From Anaspis maculata (lineage: Eukaryota; Arthropoda; Insecta; Coleoptera; Scraptiidae): a DNA stretch of 64,000 bases. Below the pieces are notes generated by a model. The model was given only the letters and a program-made list of their open reading frames with translations. It was not told the DNA's origin and did not search any database. Below, in pieces: positions 12,496 to 24,185 of the stretch. Position 1 is the first letter of the stretch. Each line of letters opens with the position of its first letter. Both the position numbers and the translations under genes were made by a program. The stretch spans positions 33,227,681 through 33,291,680 of the forward strand of contig OX421965.1 of NCBI GenBank assembly GCA_949128115.1, given 5' to 3'.

Positions 12496-13085
12496 CAAGG
12501 GCGGACTGGCCAAGGCCGCTAGGCCGCAATCGCGGCCTAGATTTTTGGCGAAGGGCCCCCAAAACTTTGGTCGATTAGGGGCCCCCGCTGACCAAAAGTA
12601 GGTAATTGAGTTGAAAAAACACAAAAAAAATTACACGAAAACAAAATGAGCCCCGAGGCTCCCTTCCTGTTATTTTTTTCTTCAATAAAGGGCAGTGATA
12701 TTATAGCGCAATAGAAAGATGTAGTTCAGCAGTAAAAATTTACAGTTTGTAAAAATGAATATGGACTGCGAATGTGCGAATTCTTACTTTTTTGTGCGAA
12801 TTCTCACTTTTTTGTAAGAATTGCCACTTTTTTGTGAGAATTGCCACTTTTTTGTGCGAATTCGCCTTTTTTGTGCAATAGGTAGTTGCGCATTTTTTTT
12901 ATCAGGCCACCAGGTTGGTAGATTTTATCAGGTAGTTACAAATACTTTTACTCATAATAATAATAATAATTTTAATTTGAAATAAAAAAAAGTTTTAGCC
13001 TGTGACCCCCCTTCCCCCCTCAACGTCACAGGAGGGCCCCCAAATCACACCAGCGGCCTAACTTTATAACTTCAGTCCGCCCCTG
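12496..13085. mobile_element. Non-autonomous hAT-like element, 590 bp
   Basis: The left end is CAAGGGCGGACTGG and the right end CAGTCCGCCCCTG, which are inverted with one mismatch over the first 13 bases. The flanks are GATACTAG (12488-12495) and GAAACTAG (13086-13093), an 8 bp duplication with one mismatch. An 8 bp duplication and CA..TG ends of this kind are typical of hAT transposons. There is no transposase. The interior contains a ~23 bp minisatellite (12776-12880) built on TTTTTTGTGCGAATT and an AATAATAAT microsatellite (about 12955-12972). Confidence 0.75.
12776..12880. repeat. Minisatellite, ~23 bp unit
   Basis: About five tandem copies of GTGCGAATTCTCACTTTTTT and variants (GTAAGAATTGCCAC, GTGAGAATTGCCAC) lie inside the hAT-like element. 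Confidence 0.75.
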
Positions 13086-13948
13086 GAAACTAGCGACGGT
13101 TTACCAGAAATCAATGACATAAATCAAGTCTTTGAGAGAAAAACACTCACGAAATCAGGTTACTAGATTTTGCGAAACCTGTATTATCATCATCTACCAT
13201 CGCGGTAAAACAAAAACAGGGGCAATACATGGGAACGACAAAATTCAGGTTTCCATAAATTGATGGGATGATGATTGACCCGTTTTTCTTGACGTAATTA
13301 CACCGGAGTAGCTAGAGGTTCAATACTGAACCTGCTCTTCATGTTAAAAAAGAACAAAGATTTTTTTTACATGCGGCTATTCTTTGTTGCGGAAAACTAT
13401 ACAGGGTTAGTTATTGATATGGGCGAGCTCAATTACACCTACGCCATTAATGATAAGAACCAAACGGCACTGCAAACGGGAGGCCAAAGTGCAGTTTGTA
13501 AAATTATTTTGCTCCATACAGGGTGCCCCATTTTTGAAGAGCAGTTTTTGAACGAGCTTTTTTAAATGGCATCCCCTGTATATCTTTGCATATTTGGATT
13601 TGCCTTTTCTCAGGCATTCCAAATTCGTTTAGTTTTTGCAATTCGTTCCAACTGTTCAGAAGTTATTAATTTTCTTCTAAAAATTAATGCGTTTGTAGGC
13701 ACTCACTAAATAAATCGCAAGGCACTTGGTTTTCAGGTTATCAAGTTGGGACCTTGCTCATGTTTGAGCAATAGCATAGGGTATCTTTTGGCGGTAATAT
13801 CGCTTTTTTCCGTTTCGGTATCACCTTGCTGTGACACATTGATTTTGGTAAACTTTAAAGGGCCATAACTTCATTTTTTCAAATAAATAGCACCCCCTAT
13901 TTTTTAGCGCACTTTTCCAAAAAATGGGAAAAAGGCGCTTTCAGCTTC

Positions 13949-13990
13949 ACTTTGTCCGTCCGTCCGTCCGTCCGTCCGTCCGTCCGTCCG
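13949..13990. repeat. (GTCC)n microsatellite
   Basis: About ten GTCC units run in tandem inside the unpaired block of the large foldback. They are the only reason a THR-ASP-GLY repeat appears in minus-strand frames here. Confidence 0.9.
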
Positions 13991-13999
13991 TACCCTTCT

Positions 14000-14520
14000 C
14001 ACGGAAGAAAGATATCGATGTGTCGTAAACGCTGATCAATAGTACATATGCCCAGGATGTCAAGTTGACTTTTGATTTTTTGTTATTCTTCCGCCATCTT
14101 TGATCCGCCATTTTGAATTTCTCTGAAAGTAGTCCGATTTGAGTAAAATTTGCAGGCGATGTGAACTTCATTAAGGTACATCCAATTTTTGACAATTGAT
14201 GTCCTGCCGCCATCTTGTATCTCCATATTAACATGTTTCAAAATGATAGAACTAGGAGAATTATGCCTCAACGAAAAAAGATATCGATGTGGTGCGAATG
14301 CCAATCAAATGCGTACGTGTCCACCATAGAAATTTGACCAATGATTTTTGTCACTTGGCCGCCATCTTTGGTCCGCCATTTCGAATTTCTCTGAAAGTGG
14401 TCCGATTTGAGTGAAATTCACAGGCGATGTGGACTCTATGAAGATACATCCGATTTTGGACAAATGATGCTCTGCCGCCATCTTGGCCACCATATTGAAA
14501 TTTCTTATCACGTAACGATT
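14000..14520. repeat. Two diverged ~270 bp tandem units
   Basis: AAAGATATCGATGTG near 14008 recurs near 14278. The order of motifs that follows is then repeated: GCCATCTTTG, CCGCCATTT, GAATTTCTCTGAAAGT, GTCCGATTTGAGT, CAGGCGATGTG and CTGCCGCCATCTTG. Non-coding repeat inside the large foldback. Confidence 0.7.
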
Positions 14521-15959
14521 TTCATGGAGCTTGGGACTTACCTTTGTTTTGTATGATCATTCTTATTCTCCAGTCAAATTCCAACATTTTGCCACAATCT
14601 TGGCCGCCATATTGAAATCTCTTATTAGTGGAACGATTTCCATGAAACTTGGAACTTACCTTTGTCTTTTATTCGTATCAAGCGTTTCATTTCACATCTT
14701 GTTTACCTCTTATGTTTTTGCTCAAAAGTTGGTAGTTTGGAAATTAATTCGGTTTTTCTGAAAACTGGACACAAATTTCATCGATCAAACTTAGCGTGCA
14801 ATGAAAATCAACTAATTCTGACAACCAATGTCAAAGTGACTTCTATTGTACGTCACTTTTGAATTTTGACAAAAAAGTATCAAGTGAGAATAAAAAATGT
14901 TACGGAAAGCCTCTCGAATTATTTCTTTCATATTTTCCCTGGTATTGACTTAAGCTTCATACACCCGATCGTAAACAAAGTCCTGAAAAAAAAAATCGGG
15001 TTAGTCAAGTCAGGTGACCTCGCAGGTGACAACCAACGTCAATATGACTTCTATTTTCTATTGTACGTCACTTCCAAATTTTGACAAGAAATTATCATGT
15101 AAAAATTAAAAAACTCAAAATATCGGAGCAAGGAACTAAACAATATTATTTCTTGAGGTAGTGCAACAAATCAATAGTAATAACACTTACTCCTACATTT
15201 GCAATCGTAAAAACGGTTCAAAATGACAAAATTTCTTGTCAAAACTTGAAAGTGACGTACAATAGAAGTCACTTTGACTTCTATCAGTCAAAGTCGATTA
15301 GTTGATTTTCATTGCACGCTAAGTTTAATCGATGAAATTTGTGTCCAGTTTTTAGAAAAACCGAATTATTTTCCAAACTATCCACATTTGAGAAAGAACA
15401 TAGGAGGTAAAAAGATGTGAAATGGAACGCTTGATACGACTAAGAAATAAAAAACAGGGAGTGCTATTCGAAAAAATGAAGTTATGGCCTTTCAAAGTTC
15501 ATCAAAATCAATGTGACACAGCAACGTGATACCGAAACGGAAATAGGCAATATTACCGCCAAAATATACCCTATGTTATTGCTTAAACATGAGCAAAGTC
15601 CCAACTTGATAACCTAAAAACCAAGTGCCTTGCGATTTATTTAGTAGGTGCTTACAACCGCATCAATTAAAAAAAAACTTCTGGAACAGTTAAAGCGAAT
15701 TGCAAAAACTAAACAAATTTGTAATGCCTGAGAAAGATCAAATCCAAATATGCAAAAATATACAGAGAGTGTCATTTAAAAAAGCTTGTTCAAAAACTGC
15801 TCTGCAAAAATGGGGCACCCTGTATAGAGCAAAATAATTTCACAAACTGCACTTTGACCTCCCGTTTGCAGTGCCGTTTGGTTCATTTCGATATCATCAA
15901 TGGCGTAGGTGTAATTGAGCTCGCCCATATCAATGACTCAACCTGTATAGGTAGGTATA

Positions 15960-16633
15960 CAGGGCTATTCAAAAGTGTCGGACCATCTTGACGGTACGTA
16001 ATATGGAGGTCTAGTAGAGTGCTAGAAAGTTGTTGAAAAAATTCTATGTCTTTTAATTTTGAAGTTATGGAGAAACAAAAGTTGGTCCCTTGATTGATTG
16101 TATTTCCGTTGTTTTAAAAGATTTAAGTGAACTGTTCATGGAAAAATGATGAGTAGAAAAAACCAACGTCTACATCTGTATTAAATTTTTGTTTTCTATA
16201 CAGGATTCATCATAAACTACAAAAATCCAGTTTTTTTTTCAAACCAAAAGCTGAAAGAGTTGTATTAGAATGAATTGTGTTTTATAGTTTTATTGTGCTC
16301 TACATAGGTAATGGGACCCATGTGGCTGCTTGCAGGCACTTCTGTGAAATAATAATTTTTAGGCTTCATGACTCACCCAGCTCACCCTGTATAGAAAACA
16401 GAAATTCTTTGCATATTCAGAAGTTGATTCTTTGAACTCATTGTTTTTCCATAATATAAACAGTTCACTAAAGTCTTCGGAAACAACGAAAATAGAAGCG
16501 ATCGAAGGACCAACTTTTGTCCCTTCATAACTTCAAAACTAGAAGACAGAATTTTTTCAACAACTTTTCAGCACTTAACTGCACTTCCATATTACGCACC
16601 TTCCAGGAGGTGCAACACTTTTGAATTATCTTG
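15960..16633. mobile_element. Foldback element with another at its centre
   Basis: The left end CAGGGCTATTCAAAAGTG is inverted at the right end (CACTTTTGAATTATCTTG), with TA outside both ends. The arms cover about 15960-16198 and 16392-16633. The interior 16201-16389 is a separate element. A lone right end of this family (CCATATTACGCACCTTC through CCCTG) is also present at 23768-23819. Confidence 0.75.
16201..16389. mobile_element. Small TA-flanked element nested at palindrome centre
   Basis: It begins CAGGATTCATCATAAAC and ends AGCTCACCCTG, with TA on both sides. Removing it with one TA leaves GTTTTCTATATAGAAAAC, a perfect dyad that is the centre of the surrounding foldback. A piece with a similar end (CAGAGTGAGTCGG) lies at 19763. 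Confidence 0.65.
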
Positions 16634-17420
16634 TATAGGCTTAGGGGAGAAGGCCTGGGGTAAACCATTGCGACAATAGGGTTTATAATTCTCTTGTATG
16701 TAGGTACAATGTGCACTTCTGAATTTTTTATAGTCCAAACAGTTGGCAGCATTGTGTTTGAGAGCAATTCAACCAAAAGTCGCCGATGAGGGCGGCGCAA
16801 ACAATACGGATGATGGATCTTCTACTTTCGTAATGTTGCAAGGCAAGCGTGCGGATTTCAACAGTCACATTATGCAAATCAAAACGCTTCTGTGTTCCGT
16901 GTACCTATCCAAAAGTTTGGATTTACGAGCACCAGTAAGTAGGTCTCCTCCACTCCTCCACATTTACATGCGGGATGCAAAGGAGCACTAGGAGTCGGAA
17001 AATACAGCCCCGAACGGCAATGGACTAGCTGCAGAGAAGTTCTGGAGCAAAACGGAGCAAAACAATGTCATAAACCTACTTCCAAAGAGGGACGTCTACA
17101 CGGTTCAAAATGCACATGTCAGCTTTTGTAAGCACGCGAAACACAAAACAGTAGTGCACTCTTGTCTACTGAACACCATGCGGATTTTAGTGCAATGCTC
17201 CCAGTTTTGCCAACTCCCATTCCATTTCCGGGCGACTATTTATACGGGATGCGCTTTAAATTCAGTCATATTGCTGATAATAGGACGGTCGCAGCCGGCT
17301 TATTTTGATATCGAGTCACTCTTTCACTTTTTGACTAAAAATACTCTGGTCGACTATTATTGTGGGTGGGCAGACGTCTGAAAATCACAGAAACAGCTAG
17401 ACTGATTTGAATTTTATAGT
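16634..17420. other. Intergenic, unidentified
   Basis: The frame at 16743-16991 (+) is somewhat GC-richer than its surroundings but has no recognisable motif and no supporting splice sites. It may be a fragment of a mobile element. No other feature is supportable. Confidence 0.3.
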
Positions 17421-17970
17421 GTGGGATGCGACGTAAGAATTTTTCTTCTGCATGAACTTAGGCAACAAAGACAACGTTCATTTCAACAGCGAATCAATGC
17501 GAAACTTTTGAATACCATCTTTAAGTTCAACTTCAACCCTGCTCCATCAAGGCCATGCTGCTTCTTGCCTTGTATTACTATTCGTATATCTTTCTTGTAT
17601 TCGAGAGTATTTCAGGCGTCTTCCGGAAAGACCTCGAAGGCATATACTTTCTATTATTCCGGCATATTTCAGCATCGGATCAGGTGTTAGTACTGTGGTT
17701 GTCAGTCTACTCACGAGAGCTTTGGTAAAGTCTGCTGATTTTGCGAATATTTCGGCAAGCTTTCGATGCACGGCTCCTCCGCCAGTTGTGCAGGTGTGTG
17801 TCTTATTCGCGCATCGTGGTCTCCAACGACCCACATAACAATAGAACAAAACCTTCCGAGCATTATTTGCATATATGATTTTGCAAATTCTTTATTGTCC
17901 AGATTTGACAAATATGCGGATATTAAGTCAAGTTGTAGGTACTTCACTGCCAAAATTAGAGGCTCACCGT
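17421..17970 (+). mobile_element. LTR-like repeat fragment (family shared with 37.5, 42.6, 43.8 kb)
   Basis: The motif CTCCGCCAGTTGTGCAGGTG (17776-17795) and its context (GTGTCTTATTCGCGCATCG, GGTCTCC) match the other three sites, where the sequence sits in a TGTTACG..CGTAACA-type LTR. TTCCGGAAAGACCTCGAAGG is shared, inverted, with the 42.6 kb copy. The boundaries are not clear. Confidence 0.45.
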
Positions 17971-18753
17971 TCCGTACCTGTTCAGAATTATTATTAATAT
18001 TGTGGTAATATATTTGTTACATTGTAGCTCCATCATAATGAAGACAATTTTACAAGACCAACTTCAAAGACGGTCATAACATCAATTGAGGATTGTAGGG
18101 TAACTTTCGCGGTATTATTATGGTAAAAAGGATGTAAAAAGGTCAAAACAGATCTGCCCAAATTTTGACGGCATCTTCATTTGCTTATGAGGCACAAATA
18201 TGCCCTTATTGTAAGGAATGAGAATGGCGTTTCACAGGGCAACAATTTCTCTCCCTGTGCTGAATAGAAGGGCAGAGTTCAAATTGGTACCACAGCCATT
18301 GACACTTTAAAATGCACTTTAATATTCAGTTTTGATTAATTGAAAAAAACCGACAAGTATAGGGGAGCCGGGACCGGGAGACGCTCCCGCCCACCGGCTT
18401 TGATGCCGGCGCCGTTATTCTCCAATAATTGAACTCGAAAACTCTTCCGCGCGGTATTTACGTAATAAAATAAGCAATAATTGTCTCGATTTGCTTCGTC
18501 TAATGTCCTATCATCAATCGAGTAGGAAAACTTCACAAGGTGAATCACAAATGAAAATTGCAAAAGTGCCTCGGTATATACAAAATTGGCGTTTTCACAG
18601 TGAAACAGCAGTTCACTAAAATGCGTTAAAATTATCAGAAGATACGGACGGTCGAAAGGGCCCTTTTAGTTTATTGTTCCAAAAGATATCCAAACAAAGT
18701 ACTTGGTACAGAATATTGCGTTAAAATTATTATCACTGCATATGTATTGTATA
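17971..18753. other. Intergenic, nothing recognised
   Basis: A GC-rich patch at 18362-18412 (GGGAGCCGGGACCGGGAGACG, CCGGCGCCG) stands out from the AT-rich background and can form local hairpins, but I cannot assign it. No gene is supportable. Confidence 0.3.
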
Positions 18754-19747
18754 CAGGGTGTTCGGGTCTGGTTATTACAAACTTTGAGGGATGATTCCCC
18801 ATCAAAAATAAAGCCGAAAGAACAAAAAAACTCATGGTCTTAAAATGCTTCCTTAAAAAGATACAGTTGAAGTTGACTTCTTTAAATGGTTTTTTCACCG
18901 TAACTTTTAAACCGTTGAACCGATTTTTAATAAATTTGCACAATTCATCAAAAATTTCTGGGGGCGTAGATAATAGGGGACTGTCCCCTATTTTTGCCCC
19001 TATTTTGATATTCCCTAATTATTTTTCGAAATTGTTGATATTTTTGGATTCTACGTTTAATTTAGAAGAAAAAGTTACTCTTGCAAATTTTTGATTAAGG
19101 GCTTCGTTTTTGAGATATTTGGGATTGAACCATTGGAAAACATCTCGAAATCGCCACTTTCTTATGCCTAAAAATTAAAATTCAAGAAAACCCATGATTT
19201 GTCGACTGGAATGAGTTTTCTGGGTGTTTTAAGTTGATAAACCACAATTTTCGTTGAGAAACATGAAGTTTTTCAGAATGGGCCCTGGAAAGTGGCGATT
19301 TCGTGTTGTTTTCCGATTTTTCAAACCCAAATATCTTGAGAATAAAGCCTCTAATCAAAATTTTGCAAGAGTAACTTTTTCTTCTAAATTGAACGTTTAA
19401 TCCGAAAATATCAACAATTTTAAAAAATAATCAGGTAAGATAAAAATAGGGGCGAAAATAGGAGACAGTCTCATATTATCTACGCCCCTAGAAATTTTTG
19501 ATGATTTGTGGTATTATTATTTGATGGAGACTCAGTGGACTAAACTTTGGTTTCAATTTTATTGAAATTCGTCCAACGGTTCAAAAGTTACGGTGAAAAA
19601 AGAAAAAACGATTTCAAAAAGTCAACTTCAACACCCTGTATCTTTTGAAGGAAGCATTTTCGGACGATGAGTTTCTTGTTCTTTCGGCTTTATTTTTGAT
19701 GGGGAATCATCCCTCAAAGTTTGTCTTAACCAGACCCGAACATCCTT
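18754..19747. mobile_element. Foldback element, 'GTTCGGGTCTGGTTATTAC' family copy 1
   Basis: The left end CAGGGTGTTCGGGTCTGG is inverted at the right end (CCAGACCCGAACATCCTT), with TA on both sides. The arms are several hundred bp (for example GGGGCGTAGATAATAGGGGA near 18960, inverted near 19470). A second copy lies at 51557-52613. About 994 bp, non-coding. Confidence 0.8.
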
Positions 19748-20400
19748 TATTTGTTTTCTATACAGAGTGAGTCGGAAACCTCAAGAATTATTTTTGAGTC
19801 GGAAACCTCAAGAATTATTTTTCTTTAAAAATGCATCCAAACCATTCGGTTGTGTCCTCAACCATGATTTTGATCGAAACTTCCTCCGGGAAGGGGGAAT
19901 TTTATTGGAAAGTTATTGAATAAATCAAAAAATGTTTTTTCCCTCCTTAAGATAACGGATGTCCCTGATTATATCTGTGCAAACCTGGTCTTTGGAAATT
20001 ACTGCAAAAAAAAAACGACTTTTTAACACTGTTCCGTGTAATGGCCAAGCACAGCTTTTTGTTCCGTCGCACCGTGCAGACATAGTTGATGGCTGACAAC
20101 TGTGGTTGTACTGTCAAACAAAACTTGAAACTGTAAGTTTTAAGATGCTGCTATGAGTGCTATGTCCCTGTTGATAAGTTGCAAACTTTTCCTGCCAGAA
20201 GCCGTTCAAATTGTGACATTACTAAAAAACACCCTGTATGTTATATCTCTTAGAACGTCTTCAGGGAAGTCGCTGTATCTATACCGCAAAACGGTTCTCA
20301 AATTTTCCGTCAGTCTTCATTATTTACAGACTGATCTGAAGAAAAACATGTTTTGTTGGCAAGTAATGTTTTGGGCTTCCGATGATAAACTCTACTTTCC
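19748..20400. other. Intergenic with a 30 bp tandem duplication
   Basis: GAGTCGGAAACCTCAAGAAT is repeated in tandem at 19769-19826. The sequence just before it (CTATACAGAGTGAGTCGG) resembles a foldback end. An open frame of 198 codons starting at 20153 runs through R1 and into an LTR, and is not a gene. Confidence 0.45.
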
Positions 20401-20409
20401 CGGCCCCCC

Positions 20410-20682
20410 ACCAACATGGAAGAAAAATCATGGTTATCGTGTAAAATATTTTTTTATTTCGACAGATATTGCCATTTTGAGATCCCCCAAGACGATTGAG
20501 GCTATTTTGAGAATGATATGTCTGTGTATCTGTGGATGTGTGGTGGGTGGGTCTGTAATCTTCTACGATAACTTCCGAACCGTGGATTTAATCGACTTAA
20601 AATTTGTTATGCAGATACAATTTTGCTATGGAATAAGCCCATTAGCTTTTGACTGTCATATGTCAAACAAAAGTGTCACTAT
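20410..20682 (+). repeat. R1 repeat family, copy 3, left part
   Basis: ATTGCCATTTTGAGATCCCC and the following GTGTATCTGTGGATGTG parallel 1865-2040 of copy 1. The match breaks at the LTR start (20683) and resumes at 22838. Confidence 0.65.
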
Positions 20683-21005
20683 TGTTACGAGCGGCGATCC
20701 CGTACATATTGGTAAACACTCGATCTTTCTGGATTCTTCCATACATTAGATCGCAGTGTAGAAGTGTGGAACGTTCTGGTGCATTCCAGAGCGCGCGTTT
20801 ACTAGGAACCGAATGGGGAGACTTTAATGCTCGATCGAGAAAGATCTGTCCATTTTGGCGGAGGCGCCGTTCCAGAACCCGACAGAATTATACGGGTAAC
20901 GTGTGTGGTTATTCAGGAATGGTCTAGAAACCGCATATGTCGGACCACTATGGAATTTTCTGGAAGTAGACAGAAAGTTCGGGAACACTATTCGGAGGCC
21001 TTATA

Positions 21006-21926
21006 CAGGGTGTCCGTTTTTTGAGGCTAAGCATGGGTATCTCGCTTATCTTTAGAGATACAGAGTCGGTTGAATTAGAAAAAAGTTGCGAATTTTCATG
21101 ACGATCAATGATCCAAAAAGATATTTGACTTGTCAGTTTTAGTTTTCGAGATATCGGGAAAAAAACAGAAATTTGTAATTTTTGTTTTTATTTTTTATTT
21201 GTAAAACGGTTGAAGGTAGCCTTTTCTAATTAGGACATTGTGCAGGCACTTTTCCAAGGGAAATGCATTGTTGTTAAAATCTTCATTCTAGCTTCCGAAA
21301 CAACCGAGATATGACATTCAACTTTTTTTTCTCTTATGGGCGCCATATTGAATTTTGACATTTTTGAATACAATATTTTTTTCTGGTTACAACAATGTGT
21401 CACATGCCACTGTTACGTTCATGCTTTTGAACAAAAAATTATTTTTTTATTTTGCAAAGAGTGGTTTGGAAACAAAATCAGCACCGACAATAAGAAAAAC
21501 GTAAATGGTTAACATTTATTCAACAGTGACATGTGGCACATCGTTGTAACCAGAAAAGAATACCGTATTCAAAAATATCAAAATCCAATATGGCGCCCAT
21601 CAGAGCAAAAAGTTGAATGTCATATCTCTGTTGTTTTGAAAGCTAGAATAAAGATTTTGACAGCTTTGAATTTCCCTTGAAAAAGTGCCCTGACAATGTT
21701 TAGATTAGAAAAGGCCACCTTCAACCGTTTTTTGAATAAAAAATAAAAACAAAAATTCAAATTTCTGTTTTCTCACGATATCTCAAAAACTAAAATCGAT
21801 ACGTCAAATTCCTTTTTGGATCATTGATCGTCATAAAAATGCGCAACTTTTTCCTGATTTAACCGACTTTGTATCTCTCAAGATAAGCGAGATACCCATG
21901 CTTAGCCTCGAAAATCGGCCACCCTG
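21006..21926. mobile_element. Foldback element, 'GTCCGTTTTTTGAGGCTAAG' family copy 1
   Basis: CAGGGTGTCCGTTTTTTGAG is inverted at the right end (CTCGAAAATCGGCCACCCTG), with TA outside each end. It sits inside the solo LTR. Motifs such as GGTATCTCGCTTATCTT and ATGGCGCCCAT pair across the element. A second copy is at 40686-41603. Confidence 0.8.
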
Positions 21927-22090
21927 TATAAGGCATCAGCCGGCAGCTCGCGGCAATATTGAATTGGATAAGCGAGCGGATAAGCGAGCGATAATCACAG
22001 CAATATTTCAAGTAGATAATTGTTGGCGTGTATTGATTGTAGTACGCAGAAATAAACAGTGTGTGTTTTAAATCGATCGTCTCAATTATA

Positions 22091-22806
22091 CAGGCTGATT
22101 CAGAAATGGCGCATTTTCTCCCGTGTACGTTGTGGGAGACGTTGAGGGAGCACGGAAAAAATAGTAAAAAAAAATGGCTCATTTATCCTTTGAGTTACGA
22201 AGAGGTGAAGTTGAGAATTTAACTTTTTCAGTTTGCATGATTTTAAAGCAAAGCATTGTTACTTGCGAAGAGTCACATGTCGTTAGTAGTTTTCGATTGA
22301 AAATTTCTCTTGCAATTGAGATTTGAGTCGTATTTTCAAATTTCAAAATTCGTCTTCCACCTCAAAAGTGCTGTGAAAATACATTTGGCAAGTTGTTTGG
22401 TATGGTCTGGCAGGTTCTACGGAGTTTCCAGGGTAACAATACAATAATGCTATTGTGATGTATAGACAATACAAATAGAAAAGACACATGTCGTCACGGA
22501 TTTTTACGGTTGCGTAGGAACCAGGTGAGTCCATCATTCAAGAAAAGGTTGGCTGATTTTTGATGCCCCAATATCCGTGACGACGGTGGTGATAACATAT
22601 GGTCTTCTCTATTTGTATTGTCTATACCTCTTTGATCTAAAGGTGCGAGGTAGGTACTAATAAGATGCTGCCAGATTGGACAGATTTGTTTTTGTTAATA
22701 GCTTGCAAATCGAAGCCGATTAATTTTTTTTATTATTTTTTCCATGCTCCGTTAACGTCCACTATAACGTGCCCGAAAGGAAATGCGCCATTTTTGAATC
22801 ACCCTG
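22091..22806. mobile_element. Foldback element, 'GATTCAGAAATGGCGCATTT' family
   Basis: The left end CAGGCTGATTCAGAAATGG is inverted at the right end (CGCCATTTTTGAATCACCCTG), with TA duplicated outside. An inner pair is ATAGACAATACAAATAGAAA (22461) against CTATTTGTATTGTCTATAC (22609). About 716 bp, inside the solo LTR. Confidence 0.75.
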
Positions 22807-22837
22807 TATTCAAACCCGTACGCAAAATATCGTAACA

Positions 22838-23765
22838 CTATCAACGAATGGCAGAAGCTGTATCTCACGAAACTTGACTAGTAATATCTTATTTGAAAAA
22901 CTGTATTCAGAATAGTTGCACGTTCTTCTTGATCTGTCATCTGTTAAATAATAAAAAATGTCAAACTTCAAAATTTTGCTATTAAGTTATTCAAAATCCG
23001 TTGGATGGATCGGAATCACATTCGGAAGGGAGCAACATAACAAAAGAATCAAACTAAGTCTGCAGTTGGAGCTTTTTCACGTTCGCCCAGTCTGGCGCTA
23101 CGAATTTTTCAATTATTTCCTGGCCGTCACTGCCCGACACGGCCGCTCACCCGGGTTTTGACCAGGATCACTCGCGTTCAGTGAAAGATTTTACTCAGAC
23201 TTTCTTTCTTGCTCGGGGATCGATTTTTTCTTTTGAAAAATTACAACTGATATCGAAAGTAGATTGCATTGGGCGTCGTGTAGGTCAATTTTCTAATACG
23301 ACAGTTTCCCGGTTTTTCGGCGATGATTTTTCTAAAATTCAAACTTGTATATTCCATTAATTAAGAAAAAATGCAGTGCAAACTCCTAGGGCTTTATTTC
23401 AGGTGCAGTCTTGCTGCGAGCCAGAATTGGAGAAGAGGTTAAATTAAATCTTGCAAGGAAAATTTCTGATATCGGATAGGCGGATTTCGAGTTTTCCTCC
23501 CTGGAAAAATTGCAAATTTCCAATTTTTTTCTCCCGAGAACAGATTTTTATTTTTTTTAAACAAGAGGTAGCTTGTTTTTGAACATTTCCGACAATTTTT
23601 CACAAAAGTCTCCAAATTTTTCGAGAGTTTTTCACTTGAAAATGCAAAACCGGCCTGGCTTATCGATACCGGAATTGACTGAACGCTAAAAGTGTAACCG
23701 TGATTGACGATTTTTATATTGAGATTATTTGGGAAAATCCTTGAGGTTCCATGATGTACTCTACT
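22838..23765 (+). repeat. R1 repeat family, copy 3, right part
   Basis: This continues the R1 sequence broken at 20682: GCAGAAGCTGTATCTCACG, then ATCTGTCATCTGTTAAATAATAAA, GGCGTCGTGTAGG, and further blocks that parallel 2060-2960. It ends where a foldback end fragment begins (23766). No gene. Confidence 0.65.
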
Positions 23766-24185
23766 ACACCTCCATATTACGCACCTTCAAGATGGTCCTA
23801 CACTTTTGAAACACCCTGTATGTAAGCGCAGCTTCCAGGTTCCTACGTTTATTACTAATACATTGAGGAATACTTCTTAGCTCCAAGGATAGTGAGTTAT
23901 TATGTTTGATTATTGATTCTCCCCCAATTTTCGTTTGAATGAGCTGAAGTCAATCTCGAGAAATTTGTTAGTAGTTCCCGTTCTTCACTAAGCGATTCAC
24001 TTATTGAAAAACGTGTTCAACTACCTACTCATTAAACTATTCGCTGTTCGCGTCTGAGATACGGTAAGATATTAGATATTAGCCCCTAGCTAGAATCGCC
24101 TTGCATCTAATCACTATATTACTCAATCTTCATGTTCTTCCTCTATAGTACCTACCCACCTATATGGAAATTTGTGTTGTTTCAG
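23766..24185. other. Foldback end fragment and upstream intron sequence
   Basis: 23768-23819 is a lone right end of the 15960 foldback family, ending in CACCCTG followed by TA. The rest up to 24185 shows nothing recognisable and is presumably intron of the downstream growth-factor gene, ending in a TTGTTTCAG acceptor. Confidence 0.5.

Larger units (their letters stand above)
13402..15945. mobile_element. Large foldback element, 2.5 kb, asymmetric
   Basis: The ends are CAGGGTTAGTTATTGATATG at the left and its inverse ending TCAACCTG at the right, with TA on both sides. The arm 13402-13910 is inverted at 15455-15945, and the arm 14655-14880 is inverted at 15229-15440. A block of about 740 bp (about 13912-14655) has no partner on the right arm. 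It holds a GTCC microsatellite and a tandem ~270 bp repeat. No coding content. The family fits non-autonomous mariner-like foldbacks (TA target, CAGGG ends). Confidence 0.75.
20683..22837 (+). mobile_element. Solo LTR split by two foldback insertions
   Basis: The sequence begins TGTTACGAGCGGCG and ends CGTAACA, the usual TG..CA form of gypsy-type LTRs. It is flanked by CTAT on both sides (20679-20682 and 22838-22841). After removing the two inner foldbacks (21006-21926 and 22091-22806) about 500 bp remain, including an AATAAA near 22047. The uninterrupted target site can be read in R1 copy 2 (CACTATCAACAAATG on the complementary strand, near 10765). No internal retroelement genes remain, so it is a solo LTR. 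Confidence 0.75.

Noticed and set aside
12188..12601. Overlapping plus and minus frames of 65-91 codons
   Set aside because: GC-rich DNA at the edge of a hAT-like element. All frames are open by composition and none shows a domain.
13947..14234. Minus-strand frame with a TDGR repeat
   Set aside because: The repeat is the (GTCC)n microsatellite; the rest is a non-coding tandem repeat.
20153..20749. 198-codon open frame on the plus strand
   Set aside because: It runs across unassigned DNA, R1 repeat and the start of a solo LTR, with no domain or splice support. The R1 part is repeated elsewhere without an open frame.
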